Of a stretch of 64,000 bases of DNA, positions 35,841 to 45,167 are shown piece after piece (the first letter of the stretch is position 1; the number at the start of each line of letters is the position of its first letter). A program made the translations under genes and the position numbers. The stretch is from Streptomyces sp. NBC_01210 (GTDB lineage Bacteria > Actinomycetota > Actinomycetes > Streptomycetales > Streptomycetaceae), in contig NZ_CP108549.1 in NCBI RefSeq assembly GCF_036010325.1, forward strand, positions 5,208,001-5,272,000. The letters run 5' to 3'. Under the pieces are notes generated by a model, which saw only the letters and a program-made list of their open reading frames with translations, was not told where the DNA came from and did no database searches.

Positions 35841-36527
35841 GTGAACAAGAAGCTTGCGGCCGCACTGTCCGGCGGTGCGGTACTGGTACTGGCGCTGTCG
35901 GGCTGCACCAACGACAGCGGTGACAGCAAGGTGAATGCCTGGGCCAAGAAGGTCTGCGACCAGGCACAGCCGCAGATCCAGAAGAGGGCCAACGCCCAGC
36001 AGACCATCATCTCGACCGCAGCCGACGGCAAGCCGGCCGACATCCAGGCCGCGGACTCGAAGGCCTTCCAGGACATCGCCGCCGCGGACAGTGCGCTCGC
36101 CGCCGCCGTGAAGGCGGCAGGCACGCCGCCCGTCGACAACGGCGAGAAGCTTCAGACGGACGCGGTCAACGAACTCAACGCCACGGCAAAGGCGTATCTC
36201 GACCTGAAGAAGCAGGTCGACGCTCTCAACGCGAAGGACCAGCAGAAGTTCGCGGACGGCCTGCAGGGCGTCGCCGACGGGCTGAAGAAGATCGAGAACA
36301 TGGACCAGGCCGCGCTGAAGAAGCTGCAGTCCGGCGAACTGGGCACGGCGATGGCGAAGCAGCCCGGCTGCCAGGGGAAGAAGACGTCGAGCCCCGCGCC
36401 CGCTCCCGGCGCCCCGTCCGAACCGGCAGACTCATCCTCCTCGGCGCCCGCGAAGACCGGAGCGACCCCCTCGAGCCCCGCGAAGGCCGGAGCTACCCCC
36501 TCGAGCAAGGCGTCCAGCAAGGCATAA
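35841..36527 (+). CDS. Small secreted lipoprotein with helical body and Ser/Pro/Ala tail
   Basis: A 228-residue lipoprotein: signal peptide MNKKLAAALSGG... and lipobox LSGC (Cys about 20). The body (residues 25-175) is helical, with a single Cys pair (VCDQAQ near the start and PGCQGK at the end), resembling the conserved hypothetical small secreted proteins of Streptomyces. The last 50 residues are a disordered, repeated Lys-Ala-Gly-Ala-Thr-Pro-Ser tail that may span the cell wall. GTG start with GGAAGGGA upstream. Function unknown. Confidence 0.82.
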   Translation: MNKKLAAALSGGAVLVLALSGCTNDSGDSKVNAWAKKVCDQAQPQIQKRANAQQTIISTAADGKPADIQAADSKAFQDIAAADSALAAAVKAAGTPPVDNGEKLQTDAVNELNATAKAYLDLKKQVDALNAKDQQKFADGLQGVADGLKKIENMDQAALKKLQSGELGTAMAKQPGCQGKKTSSPAPAPGAPSEPADSSSSAPAKTGATPSSPAKAGATPSSKASSKA

Positions 36528-36591
36528 CCCTCCCCCTGCCCGCCTCCGCCCGCGCGCCCGGCTCAGCCCCGCCGTACGGCTCGGCACGCGT

Positions 36592-36631
36592 GCACGGCCC
36601 GGTCCCCCGCACCACGGGGGCCGGGCCGTGC
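36592..36631 (+). terminator. Strong hairpin between the lipoprotein and methyltransferase genes
   Basis: Arms of about 17 bp, GCACGGCCCGGTCCCCCG and CGGGGGCCGGGCCGTGC (36592-36609, 36615-36631), with one bulged base and a 5-base loop. Confidence 0.85.
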
Positions 36632-36665
36632 GGCGTTTGTCAGTGGTGGCGGCCACAATGGGCGG

Positions 36666-38177
36666 GTGAGTACGACCAGCCTTGCCGCAGGCCTTCCTTC
36701 GCCCGACCACTCGACCCGGCTGCGTGAAGCCCTCCTCGCCGCCGCTTTCACCGCCGACGGGCTGCTCGACCTGCTCGGTGCGCCCGCGTATGCCGCGCTC
36801 GCCCGCAGCGAGACCGTGCCCGCCCTGCGGGCCACCCGCGGCGACGGCGTCCTCGACACGCTCGTACGGCTGTTCCTGCTCCAGCGTCCCGTCGCGTACG
36901 AGCGGGCGCGAGCCGCGCTGCCCCTTGAGGAGTGCCTGGCCGACGGCTGGCTGCTGCGCGACGGCGGGGAGGTCCGGGCCACGGTGGATGTGCGGCCGTA
37001 CGGCGGACCCGAGGGACAGGACTGGTTCGTTGTCTCCGACCTGGGATGCGCGGTCGGCGGTGCGGGCGGCGCGAGCGGCCATGGCGAGGAGGTGGTGCTC
37101 GGCGTCGGCGGGGCGTCCACCACGCTCGCGGGGATCACCGTCCGTACGCCGGTCTCCTCCGCGCTCGATCTGGGTACCGGTTGCGGCATCCAGGCGCTGC
37201 ATGCCGCACAGCACGCGACGCGGGTCACGGCCACCGATCTGAACCCGCGCGCCCTGCACTTCGCACGGCTGACCCTCGCGCTCTCCGGGGCGCCGGAGGC
37301 CGATCTGCGCGAGGGCTCGCTCTTCGAGCCGGTCGGGCAGGACACATACGACCTGATCGTGTCGAACCCGCCGTTCGTGATCTCACCCGGCGCCCGGCTG
37401 ACCTACCGGGACGGCGGGATGGGCGGGGACGATCTGTGCCGCACGCTCGTTCAGCAGGCGGGAGCCAGACTGAACGACGGGGGATACGCGCAGTTCCTCG
37501 CCAACTGGCAGCACGTGGAGGGGCAGGAGTGGCAGGAGCGGCTGCGTTCCTGGGTCCCACGCGGCTGCGACGCGTGGATCGTGCAGCGTGAGGTGCAGGA
37601 CGTGACGCAGTACGCCGAGCTGTGGCTGCGCGACAGCGGAGACCACCGCAGCGACCCGGCCGAGTACGCGGCGCGGTACGACGCATGGCTGGACGAGTTC
37701 GAGGCGCGTAGGACCAAGGCGGTCGGCTTTGGCTGGATCACGCTGAGGAAGTCCGGTTCCGAGCGCCCGTCGATCGTCGCCGAGGAGTGGCCGCACCCCG
37801 TCGAGCAGCCGCTCGGCGAGAGCGTGCTGGCGCATTTCGCGCGGCAGGACTATCTGCGTACGCACGACGACGCGGCCCTGCTCGCCGGTCACTTCAGGCT
37901 GGCGGCGGAAGTCGTGCAGGAGCAGGTCGGGCTGCCGGGCGCGGAGGACCCCGAGCATGTGGTGCTCCGTCAGCACCGCGGTATGCGGCGCGCCACCAAG
38001 GTGGACACGGTCGGCGCGGGCTTCGCCGGGGTGTGCGACGGCACGCTGAGCGCCGGACGGATCCTGGACGCGATTGCCCAGCTCATCGATGAGGACCCGG
38101 TGGTGCTCCGCGACCGCACGCCGCAGGCCGTACGGCTGCTGGTCGAGGAGGGCTTCCTGGAACCGGTCCGTCCATGA
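36666..38177 (+). CDS. Class I SAM-dependent methyltransferase, HemK/PrmC-like core
   Basis: A 503-residue cytoplasmic enzyme. An all-helical N-terminal domain (1-160) precedes the methyltransferase core with motif I LDLGTGCGIQALHAA, ATDLNPRAL and the NPPF motif (VSNPPFVISPG), which marks methylation of a planar nitrogen as in HemK/PrmC glutamine methylases or nucleic-acid base methylases. The C-terminal 150 residues are a separate helical domain. The family is conserved in actinomycetes; the substrate is not known. GTG start has no strong ribosome site. Confidence 0.85.
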   Translation: MSTTSLAAGLPSPDHSTRLREALLAAAFTADGLLDLLGAPAYAALARSETVPALRATRGDGVLDTLVRLFLLQRPVAYERARAALPLEECLADGWLLRDGGEVRATVDVRPYGGPEGQDWFVVSDLGCAVGGAGGASGHGEEVVLGVGGASTTLAGITVRTPVSSALDLGTGCGIQALHAAQHATRVTATDLNPRALHFARLTLALSGAPEADLREGSLFEPVGQDTYDLIVSNPPFVISPGARLTYRDGGMGGDDLCRTLVQQAGARLNDGGYAQFLANWQHVEGQEWQERLRSWVPRGCDAWIVQREVQDVTQYAELWLRDSGDHRSDPAEYAARYDAWLDEFEARRTKAVGFGWITLRKSGSERPSIVAEEWPHPVEQPLGESVLAHFARQDYLRTHDDAALLAGHFRLAAEVVQEQVGLPGAEDPEHVVLRQHRGMRRATKVDTVGAGFAGVCDGTLSAGRILDAIAQLIDEDPVVLRDRTPQAVRLLVEEGFLEPVRP

Positions 38178-38482
38178 GGTGAAATCGGCCAACATCCGCA
38201 AGCTGTACAGCAAACAGAACAGCAAACAGGAGCAGGAAGAACAAGAGAAACAAGAGAACAAGAGGAAGAGGAGCTGCCGCCTCCGCTGCGCCCTCCTCGA
38301 CGTTCCCGGCCCGCCCTTCGCCCCGTCCCGCACGCCGCGCTCCGCCCGGCTCTCGATCTGTCACCGCGACCGGGCGGGTGAACCCACGCGGCGTTCACCA
38401 GGAATTCGTGCCCCTGACGCCCCGAGCTGTCAGCCTCGGGCCGCCGGGAAGTCCGGACATCGGGGAAGAACGGGGTACGGGC
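38178..38482. other. Spacer with a purine-rich, almost T-free tract
   Basis: About 305 bases without a confident gene. Positions 38208-38275 are an A/G-rich low-complexity run of AACAGCAAACAGG-like and AAGAACAAGAG-like words, unusual in a GC-rich genome. In one frame it would encode a Lys/Gln/Glu-rich peptide from GTG 38179, but there is no ribosome site and the frame then becomes non-coding. Confidence 0.5.
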
Positions 38483-38680
38483 ATGGAGAGCGGGCCAGCG
38501 ATCTTCGCCGGGACGGCGTTCGCGCTGTTCGGGGCCGGGCTGCTGCTGTGGACAGGAGCACGCGTGCTGCACCGTGCCCCCGTCGCGCACGGAGTGAGCC
38601 CCGCCACGGCCGTCGCCCTCTCGACACTCTTCGGCGCGGCGTCCCTGGCCCTCGGGGTGTGGTGCTTCGGCCGCGTCTGA
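38483..38680 (+). CDS. Small two-helix membrane protein
   Basis: A 65-residue protein with two hydrophobic segments (GPAIFAGTAFALFGAGLLL and a second at residues 40-60) joined by a basic loop. It is a conserved-looking hypothetical protein lying before topA. GGGGTACGGG precedes the ATG. Nothing further can be said of its role. Confidence 0.6.
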   Translation: MESGPAIFAGTAFALFGAGLLLWTGARVLHRAPVAHGVSPATAVALSTLFGAASLALGVWCFGRV

Positions 38681-38890
38681 TCTGGGGCCGGAGCCGCCGA
38701 CGTGCCGGTCCGGGCGGCAGGAATGGCCGGAGTCGGGTTACCGTTCGAGTGGCCGTTGCGGGCTTTTGCCGTTTGACACGAGGGCGGGTTGTACCGTCAC
38801 ACTCCGCAGCGACAGCGGCGGCAGAACCGTGACCACACGGTCTTACTGCCGTTTGTGCCCATCGAGCGTCGACCGGAGAGAAGAGCGAAG

Positions 38891-41737
38891 TTGTCCCCGA
38901 CCAGCGAGACCGCAAAGGGCGGCCGCCGACTCGTGATCGTCGAGTCTCCTGCCAAGGCTAAGACGATCAAGGGCTATCTCGGCCCTGGATACGTCGTCGA
39001 GGCGAGCGTCGGGCACATCCGCGACCTCCCGAACGGCGCCGCCGAGGTGCCCGAGAAGTACACCGGCGAGGTGCGGCGCCTCGGCGTCGACGTCGAGAAT
39101 GACTTCCAGCCGATCTATGTCGTCAATGCCGACAAGAAGGCGCAGGTCAGGAAGCTCAAGGAGCAGCTCGCCGAATCCGACGAGCTCTACCTCGCCACCG
39201 ATGAGGACCGCGAGGGCGAGGCCATCGCCTGGCACCTCCTCGAGGTCCTCAAGCCCAAGGTCCCCGTCCACCGGATGGTCTTCCACGAGATCACCAAGGA
39301 CGCGATCCGCGACGCCGTCGCCAACCCGCGCGAGCTCAACAAGCGCATGGTCGACGCCCAGGAAACCCGCCGAATCCTCGACCGTCTCTACGGCTACGAG
39401 GTCTCGCCGGTCCTGTGGAAGAAGGTCATGCCGCGGCTGTCCGCCGGCCGTGTCCAGTCCGTCGCCACCCGCCTCGTCGTCGAGCGTGAGCGCGAGCGCA
39501 TCGCCTTCCGTTCCGCCGAGTACTGGGATCTGACCGGCACCTTCTCCACCGGCCGTGCCGGGGACGCTTCCGACCCGTCCACCCTCACGGCCCGCCTGAA
39601 CACCGTCGACGGACGGCGCGTCGCCCAGGGCCGCGACTTCGGCTCGGACGGGCAGCTCAAGTCCGACCAGGTTCTCCACCTGGACGAGGCGAACGCCCGC
39701 GCGCTCGCCGCTGCGCTCCAGGACGCCTCGTTCGCCGTCCGCGCGGTCGAGTCGAAGCCGTACCGCCGCTCGCCGTACGCACCTTTCCGTACGACGACGC
39801 TGCAGCAGGAGGCCTCCCGCAAGCTGGGCTTCGGGGCCAAGGCCACCATGCAGGTCGCGCAGAAGCTGTACGAGAACGGCTTCATCACCTATATGCGTAC
39901 GGACTCCACCACTCTCTCCGACACTGCCGTCTCGGCAGCGCGGGCGCAGGTAACGCAGCTGTACGGCGCCAACTATCTGCCGGAGAAGCCGCGCGTCTAC
40001 GCCGGCAAGGTCAAGAACGCGCAGGAGGCGCACGAGGCGATTCGTCCTTCGGGTGATCGTTTCCGCACTCCGGCCGAGACGGGTCTGAGTGGCGACCAGT
40101 TCCGGCTCTACGAGCTGATCTGGAAGCGGACCGTGGCCTCCCAGATGAAGGACGCGGTCGGCAACAGCGTCACCGTCAGGATCGGCGGCCGGGCGAGCGA
40201 CGGCCGGGACGCGGAGTTCACCGCGTCCGGCAAGACGATCACCTTCCACGGCTTCATGAAGGCGTACGTGGAGGGGGCCGACGACCCGAACGCCGAGCTC
40301 GACGACCGTGAGCGGCGTCTGCCGCAGGTCGCCGAGGGCGACGCGCTCTCCTCCGAGGAGATCTCGGTCGACGGCCACGCGACCAAGCCGCCGGCCCGCT
40401 ACACCGAGGCCTCGCTGGTCAAGGAGCTGGAAGAGCGCGAGATCGGCCGCCCGTCGACCTATGCCTCGATCATCGGCACCATCCTCGACCGCGGGTATGT
40501 GTTCAAGAAGGGGACGGCGCTCGTGCCGTCGTTCTTGAGCTTCGCCGTGGTCAACCTGCTCGAGAAGCACTTCGGCCGACTGGTCGACTACGACTTCACC
40601 GCACGCATGGAGGACGACCTCGACCGCATCGCGCGGGGCGAGGCGCAGGCCGTGCCGTGGCTGAAGCGGTTCTACTTCGGCGAGGGCGACGCGGACGCCG
40701 GTGTGGCCTCCGCGGCGGGCAACGGCGACGGCGACCACCTCGGCGGTCTCAAGGAGCTGGTGACCGACCTCGGCGCGATCGACGCCCGGGAGATCTCCAG
40801 CTTCCCGGTCGGCGAGGGGATCGTGCTGCGTGTCGGCCGCTACGGCCCGTACATCGAGCGCGGTGAGAAGGACGCGGAGGGCCACCAGCGCGCCGACGTT
40901 CCCGAGGACATCGCGCCGGACGAGCTGACCGTGGAGTACGCGGAGGAGCTGCTGGCCAAGCCGAGCGGTGACTTCGAGCTGGGCACCGACCCGGCCACCG
41001 GGCACCAGATCATCGCGCGGGACGGTCGTTACGGCCCGTACGTCACGGAGGTGCTGCCCGAGGGCACGCCGAAGACCGGCAAGAACGCGGTCAAGCCGCG
41101 TACCGCCTCGCTCTTCAAGTCGATGTCGCTCGACACGGTCACGCTCGAGGACGCGCTGAAGCTGATGTCGCTGCCGCGGGTGGTCGGCGTCGACGCGGAA
41201 GGCGTCGAGATCACCGCGCAGAACGGCCGGTACGGCCCGTATCTGAAGAAGGGCACGGACTCGCGTTCGCTCGAGACCGAGGACCAGCTCTTCAACATCA
41301 CGCTCGACGAGGCCCTGGCGATCTACGCGCAGCCGAAGCAGCGGGGCCGGGCAGCTGCCAAGCCGCCGCTGAAGGAGCTGGGCACGGACCCGGTGAGCGA
41401 GCGTCCGGTGGTCGTCAAGGACGGCCGCTTCGGCCCGTACGTCACGGACGGCGAGACGAACGCGACCCTCCGCACCGGCGACAGTGTCGAGGACATCACG
41501 CCGGAGCGCGGCTACGAGCTACTCGCCGAGAAGCGCGCCAAGGGCCCCGCCAAGAAGACGGCGAAGAAGGCTGCGGCCAAGAAGGCACCGGCGAAGAAGA
41601 CCGCGGCCAAGAAGACGGCAGCCAAGAAGACGACGGCCAAGAAGACCGTCGCGAAGAAGACGACGGCTGCGGCCAAGACGACGGCGGCCGCGGCGAAGAA
41701 GACGGCCGCGTCGGCGAAGGCGTCGACGGACGAGTAG
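38891..41737 (+). CDS. topA: DNA topoisomerase I with Lys-rich C-terminal tail
   Basis: A 948-residue type IA topoisomerase that relaxes negative supercoils. The TTG start (MSPTSETAKGG) follows GGAGAGAAGAG. The Toprim domain carries VIVESPAKAKTI and TDEDREGEAIAW, and the nucleophilic tyrosine is in FITYMRTDSTTL. Four or more repeated C-terminal units end in GRYGPY or GRFGPY (topo C-terminal repeats). The last 70 residues are AKKT-type lysine repeats as in other Streptomyces TopA, which improve processivity. A TTGACA at 38773-38778 may be a -35 box; topA of S. coelicolor is known to be controlled by supercoiling. Confidence 0.98.
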   Translation: MSPTSETAKGGRRLVIVESPAKAKTIKGYLGPGYVVEASVGHIRDLPNGAAEVPEKYTGEVRRLGVDVENDFQPIYVVNADKKAQVRKLKEQLAESDELYLATDEDREGEAIAWHLLEVLKPKVPVHRMVFHEITKDAIRDAVANPRELNKRMVDAQETRRILDRLYGYEVSPVLWKKVMPRLSAGRVQSVATRLVVERERERIAFRSAEYWDLTGTFSTGRAGDASDPSTLTARLNTVDGRRVAQGRDFGSDGQLKSDQVLHLDEANARALAAALQDASFAVRAVESKPYRRSPYAPFRTTTLQQEASRKLGFGAKATMQVAQKLYENGFITYMRTDSTTLSDTAVSAARAQVTQLYGANYLPEKPRVYAGKVKNAQEAHEAIRPSGDRFRTPAETGLSGDQFRLYELIWKRTVASQMKDAVGNSVTVRIGGRASDGRDAEFTASGKTITFHGFMKAYVEGADDPNAELDDRERRLPQVAEGDALSSEEISVDGHATKPPARYTEASLVKELEEREIGRPSTYASIIGTILDRGYVFKKGTALVPSFLSFAVVNLLEKHFGRLVDYDFTARMEDDLDRIARGEAQAVPWLKRFYFGEGDADAGVASAAGNGDGDHLGGLKELVTDLGAIDAREISSFPVGEGIVLRVGRYGPYIERGEKDAEGHQRADVPEDIAPDELTVEYAEELLAKPSGDFELGTDPATGHQIIARDGRYGPYVTEVLPEGTPKTGKNAVKPRTASLFKSMSLDTVTLEDALKLMSLPRVVGVDAEGVEITAQNGRYGPYLKKGTDSRSLETEDQLFNITLDEALAIYAQPKQRGRAAAKPPLKELGTDPVSERPVVVKDGRFGPYVTDGETNATLRTGDSVEDITPERGYELLAEKRAKGPAKKTAKKAAAKKAPAKKTAAKKTAAKKTTAKKTVAKKTTAAAKTTAAAAKKTAASAKASTDE

Positions 41738-41747
41738 CGAGAGCATC

Positions 41748-41810
41748 ACGGGCGCTTTGTGCGAAGAGTTTGTTCGGGGAGTTTTCCCACCCTCCGTACA
41801 AAGCGCCCGT
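41748..41810. repeat. 13-bp inverted repeat in the topA-tmk spacer
   Basis: Perfect arms ACGGGCGCTTTGT (41748-41760) and ACAAAGCGCCCGT (41798-41810) enclose 37 bases. It starts 10 bases after the topA stop, so a topA terminator with a long loop is likely; a regulatory site for tmk 50 bases downstream is the alternative. Confidence 0.75.
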
Positions 41811-41860
41811 ATGTTCGGTCAGGTCTCCGGGGAGCGGCGCGCTCCGGATAGGCTGGGCGG

Positions 41861-44800
41861 ATGACGCGAGCCGAGCAGCCAGCCGAGCAGCAGGCGGTCG
41901 TGAGCACCGCCTCAGAGACTGCCTCAGACTCCGACGCATCCGAAGCGCTTGCCGCGGACTCACGCGAGCGCGCGGTGCGGGCCCTGCTGCGCTTCCCGCC
42001 GCTCAAACGGCTGTGGAGCGCCCAGGTCGTCGGAGGCGTCGGGGATGCCGTCGCCGTTCTTGTGCTTCTGCTGCTGACACTGCAGGCGGCGGTACTGGAG
42101 GGCTCATTCGGGGCCGGCTACCGCGGGGCGGCCTTCGCCGTCGCCACGGTGCTCGGCACCCGTGTCCTGGCCACGCTGCTCTTCGGCGCCGTACTCCTCG
42201 GCCCGCTGACGACGCTCACCTCGCCGAACGGCCCGCTGGACCGCCGCTGGACGATGATCGGCGCGGATGTGCTGCGTCTTGCGCTGCTGATCGTGGCGCC
42301 GCTGTGGATCGACTGGACCCCTGGCAACGCGCCGGCGCTCCTGCTGATCACCGTCTTTGTCACCGGCGTCGCCGAGCGCTTCTGGACGGTCGCCCGCGAC
42401 GGCGCCGCACCCGCACTGCTGCCGGCCCCGCCGCTGGAGGGCGCGGCGGTCCGTCCGCTGCCGGACCACCTCGACGCACTGCGCAGGCTCTGGCTGCGTA
42501 CGAGCTTCGCCGCCATCCCCGCCGGAGCCGCTGTGCTGCTCCTCGGCACGCTGATCGGCAATCTGCTCGGCTCGGGCATCGAGTGGTTCTCGCTGCACCA
42601 GGCGGCCCTCGGTTCGTACCTCGCGGCTGGTCTCTTCGCCGCGTCCGTATCGACGCTGTACTTCTTGGAGCTGCCCGGCTCGCTGACCCCGAGGCCGCGC
42701 TCGCCGCTGGAGGGCCTGCGCCGTCCGTCCACCGGCAATGGCCTGGACAGGGGGCGTACGGGCGCCATACCGCTGTTCGTTGCCGGCTGCGCGGCGGTCG
42801 CGGGCGCGATCTCGTCCGCCGTTGCCGTCTCCGTACTGCACGCCTTCGACCTCGGTGGCGGGCCCGTGGCCTTTGCGCTGCTGGTGCTCGCGCTGACCGG
42901 CGGAGCCGGGCTCGGTATCCGCGGTGCCGGCGCCGTGCTGCCCACGCTCTCCCGTCGTAGGCTGCTCGCCCTCGCGCTCGCGGTCACCGGTGTCGCACTG
43001 CTCGCCATGGGGCTGGTGCCGGACACGGCGACCGTGCTGTTCATCGCGCTGCTCGCCGGACTCGCGGCCGGTGTCGCCGCGAGCACCGGGCATGCGCTCA
43101 TCGACCAGGAGGCCGAGGAGTTCCGCCGGGCCCGGATCACCGAGCACCTGCAGGCGGTCGTACGGGTCGCGATCGCCCTCGGCGCGATCGCTGCCCCGCT
43201 CCTCGCCGCCGCGATCGGGCCGCACCGGCTCGCGAGCGGCGACTTCGTCTTCGCGCACGGTGGCGCGGCGTTCACGCTGATGCTGGTCGGCGCGCTGCTG
43301 CTGCCCGTCGCGGCCATCGTCCTCGCCAAGACGGACGACCGTTCCGGCGTACCGCTGCGCCGCGATCTTGGCGACGCACTGCGCCGCGGGGCCGATCCGG
43401 CGCAGGCGCCGGCGACGAACGGTTTCTTCATCGCCATCGAGGGCGGCGACGGGGCCGGGAAGTCCACGCAGGTCGAGGCGCTCGCCGAGTGGATCCGGGC
43501 GAAGGGCCACGAGGTTGTGGTGACGCGTGAGCCGGGTGCGACGCCGATCGGCAAGCGGCTGCGTTCGATCCTGCTGGATGTGTCGTCGGACGGGCTCTCG
43601 AACCGGGCGGAGGCGCTGTTGTACGCCGCGGACCGGGCCGAGCACGTCGATTCGGTCGTACGGCCCGCACTGGAGCGCGGCGCGATCGTCATCTCCGACC
43701 GCTACATCGACTCCTCGGTCGCCTATCAGGGTGCCGGGCGCGATCTGTCGCCGACCGAGATCGCCCGTATCTCGCGGTGGGCGACGGACGGACTGGTACC
43801 GCATCTCACGGTGCTGCTCGACGTGTCGCCGGAGGCCGCGCGCGAACGCTTCACGGAGGCGCCGGACCGGCTGGAGTCGGAGCCGGCGGAGTTCCACCAG
43901 CGGGTGCGTTCCGGTTTCCTCACGCTGGCCGCGGCGGACCCGGGCCGGTATCTGGTCGTGGACGCGGGCCAGGACCCGGGGTCGGTCACCACCGTCGTAC
44001 GGCACCGGCTCGACCAGCTGCTTCCGCTCTCCGATGCCGAGGTGAAGGCGCAGGAGGAGGCGCGGAAGGCGGCCGAGGAGGAAGCCCGTCGGCGCGCGGA
44101 GGCGGAAGCCGCGCGCAAGGCGGAGGAGGAGCGGGTCGAGCGCGAGCGGCAGGAACAGCTGGCCAAGCTCCGTGCCGAGGAGGAGGAGCGCAAGCGCCGC
44201 GAGCTGGAGGAGGCGCGGCAGCGCGAGGCCGAGCGGCAGGCGGAGGAGGCCCGGCTGCGGGCCGAGGACGCGCGGCGGCGGGCGGACGAGGAGCGGGCGC
44301 GGCGGCTCGCCGAGGAGAGGGCGGCCGCGGCGGAGCAGGAACGCCTCCGCAAGCAGGCCGAGGAGGAGGCGCGGCTCCGGGCGGAGGCGGAGGAGCGGCG
44401 CCTGGAGAAGCAGCGCAAGGCGGAGGAGGCGCTGCTGCGGGCGGAGGAGGCGCGGCGGGTGGCGGAGGCGGCGGCTGCCGCTTCTGCGGCGTCGGCCTCA
44501 GCCGCGGCCTCGACTGCAGCTCCGGCCTCGGCTCATGAGGTGACCGTGCCGACGCCGGTGGTCACGCCGGACGAGGTGACTCAGGAGGTGCCTGCGGTTC
44601 CGGATGTGGCCGAGACGACGGTGCTTCCGAAGGTGCCGGCGGACGCGGACGAGACGACGGTGCTTCCGCCGGTGTCGAGGGACGCGGCCGAGACGACGGT
44701 GCTTCCGCCGGTGTCGGGGGACGCGGCCGAGACGACGGTGCTTCCGCCGGTACGGGAGTCCGCACGCAAGCCGGTACGCGAGCCGGTACGGGATACGGAT

Positions 44801-45022
44801 CCGGCTGACCGGGTCCCGCCGGGCATCTTCCGCGACGAGGCCGGGAGAGAGGGTACGAACGAGCGCACCCGCGAACTCCCGCAGGTCGACCCGGACTCGG
44901 GCCGTCCCCGCCGCCGCTCGGACTGGGCGGAGGAGACCCCCTTGGACGACCTCCCGACGCTGGCTGACGAGCTGCTCGGCCCGCACGACGAGGACGAGAA
45001 CGGGCGGCGGGGCGGGCGCTGA
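41861..45022 (+). CDS. tmk: MFS-like membrane domain fused to thymidylate kinase and coiled-coil tail
   Basis: A 1053-residue fusion. Residues about 40-505 are a polytopic MFS-like domain. Residues about 521-735 are a complete dTMP kinase: P-loop EGGDGAGKST, VTREPGATPIG, SDRYIDSSVAYQGAGR and the lid-like region following. It phosphorylates dTMP to dTDP for DNA synthesis. Residues 735-885 are a Glu/Arg/Ala coiled coil, then come three repeats of AETTVLPPVSGD and an acidic end. This fusion is typical of Streptomyces. holB follows after 145 bases, an order that places dNTP supply next to DNA polymerase. The start ATG 41861 is the first that keeps the N-terminus polar. Confidence 0.94.
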   Translation: MTRAEQPAEQQAVVSTASETASDSDASEALAADSRERAVRALLRFPPLKRLWSAQVVGGVGDAVAVLVLLLLTLQAAVLEGSFGAGYRGAAFAVATVLGTRVLATLLFGAVLLGPLTTLTSPNGPLDRRWTMIGADVLRLALLIVAPLWIDWTPGNAPALLLITVFVTGVAERFWTVARDGAAPALLPAPPLEGAAVRPLPDHLDALRRLWLRTSFAAIPAGAAVLLLGTLIGNLLGSGIEWFSLHQAALGSYLAAGLFAASVSTLYFLELPGSLTPRPRSPLEGLRRPSTGNGLDRGRTGAIPLFVAGCAAVAGAISSAVAVSVLHAFDLGGGPVAFALLVLALTGGAGLGIRGAGAVLPTLSRRRLLALALAVTGVALLAMGLVPDTATVLFIALLAGLAAGVAASTGHALIDQEAEEFRRARITEHLQAVVRVAIALGAIAAPLLAAAIGPHRLASGDFVFAHGGAAFTLMLVGALLLPVAAIVLAKTDDRSGVPLRRDLGDALRRGADPAQAPATNGFFIAIEGGDGAGKSTQVEALAEWIRAKGHEVVVTREPGATPIGKRLRSILLDVSSDGLSNRAEALLYAADRAEHVDSVVRPALERGAIVISDRYIDSSVAYQGAGRDLSPTEIARISRWATDGLVPHLTVLLDVSPEAARERFTEAPDRLESEPAEFHQRVRSGFLTLAAADPGRYLVVDAGQDPGSVTTVVRHRLDQLLPLSDAEVKAQEEARKAAEEEARRRAEAEAARKAEEERVERERQEQLAKLRAEEEERKRRELEEARQREAERQAEEARLRAEDARRRADEERARRLAEERAAAAEQERLRKQAEEEARLRAEAEERRLEKQRKAEEALLRAEEARRVAEAAAAASAASASAAASTAAPASAHEVTVPTPVVTPDEVTQEVPAVPDVAETTVLPKVPADADETTVLPPVSRDAAETTVLPPVSGDAAETTVLPPVRESARKPVREPVRDTDPADRVPPGIFRDEAGREGTNERTRELPQVDPDSGRPRRRSDWAEETPLDDLPTLADELLGPHDEDENGRRGGR

Positions 45023-45167
45023 CGGTTCGGCGCTTCGGCGCCCGTTTGCGGTGCAGGGGTTCGTCCTGGTGCCGGTTCTTCGGGGTGGCGAGTCCCTGCC
45101 ACCGCGTCCGCGCTGTCAGACCCCTGCCCCACAATGGAACCCCCAGCACGAAAGGCGGTGACGGCCC

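Noticed and set aside
38179..38400. Small Lys/Gln-rich protein gene in the purine-rich tract
   Set aside because: No ribosome site, and the frame continues into sequence with antisense-like composition.
38843..41005. 720-codon frame antisense to topA
   Set aside because: topA is unmistakable; the antisense frame has shadow-like composition.
42104..44005. 633-codon frame antisense to the MFS-tmk gene
   Set aside because: Shadow of the sense gene, rich in Arg/Gln/Gly with no domains.
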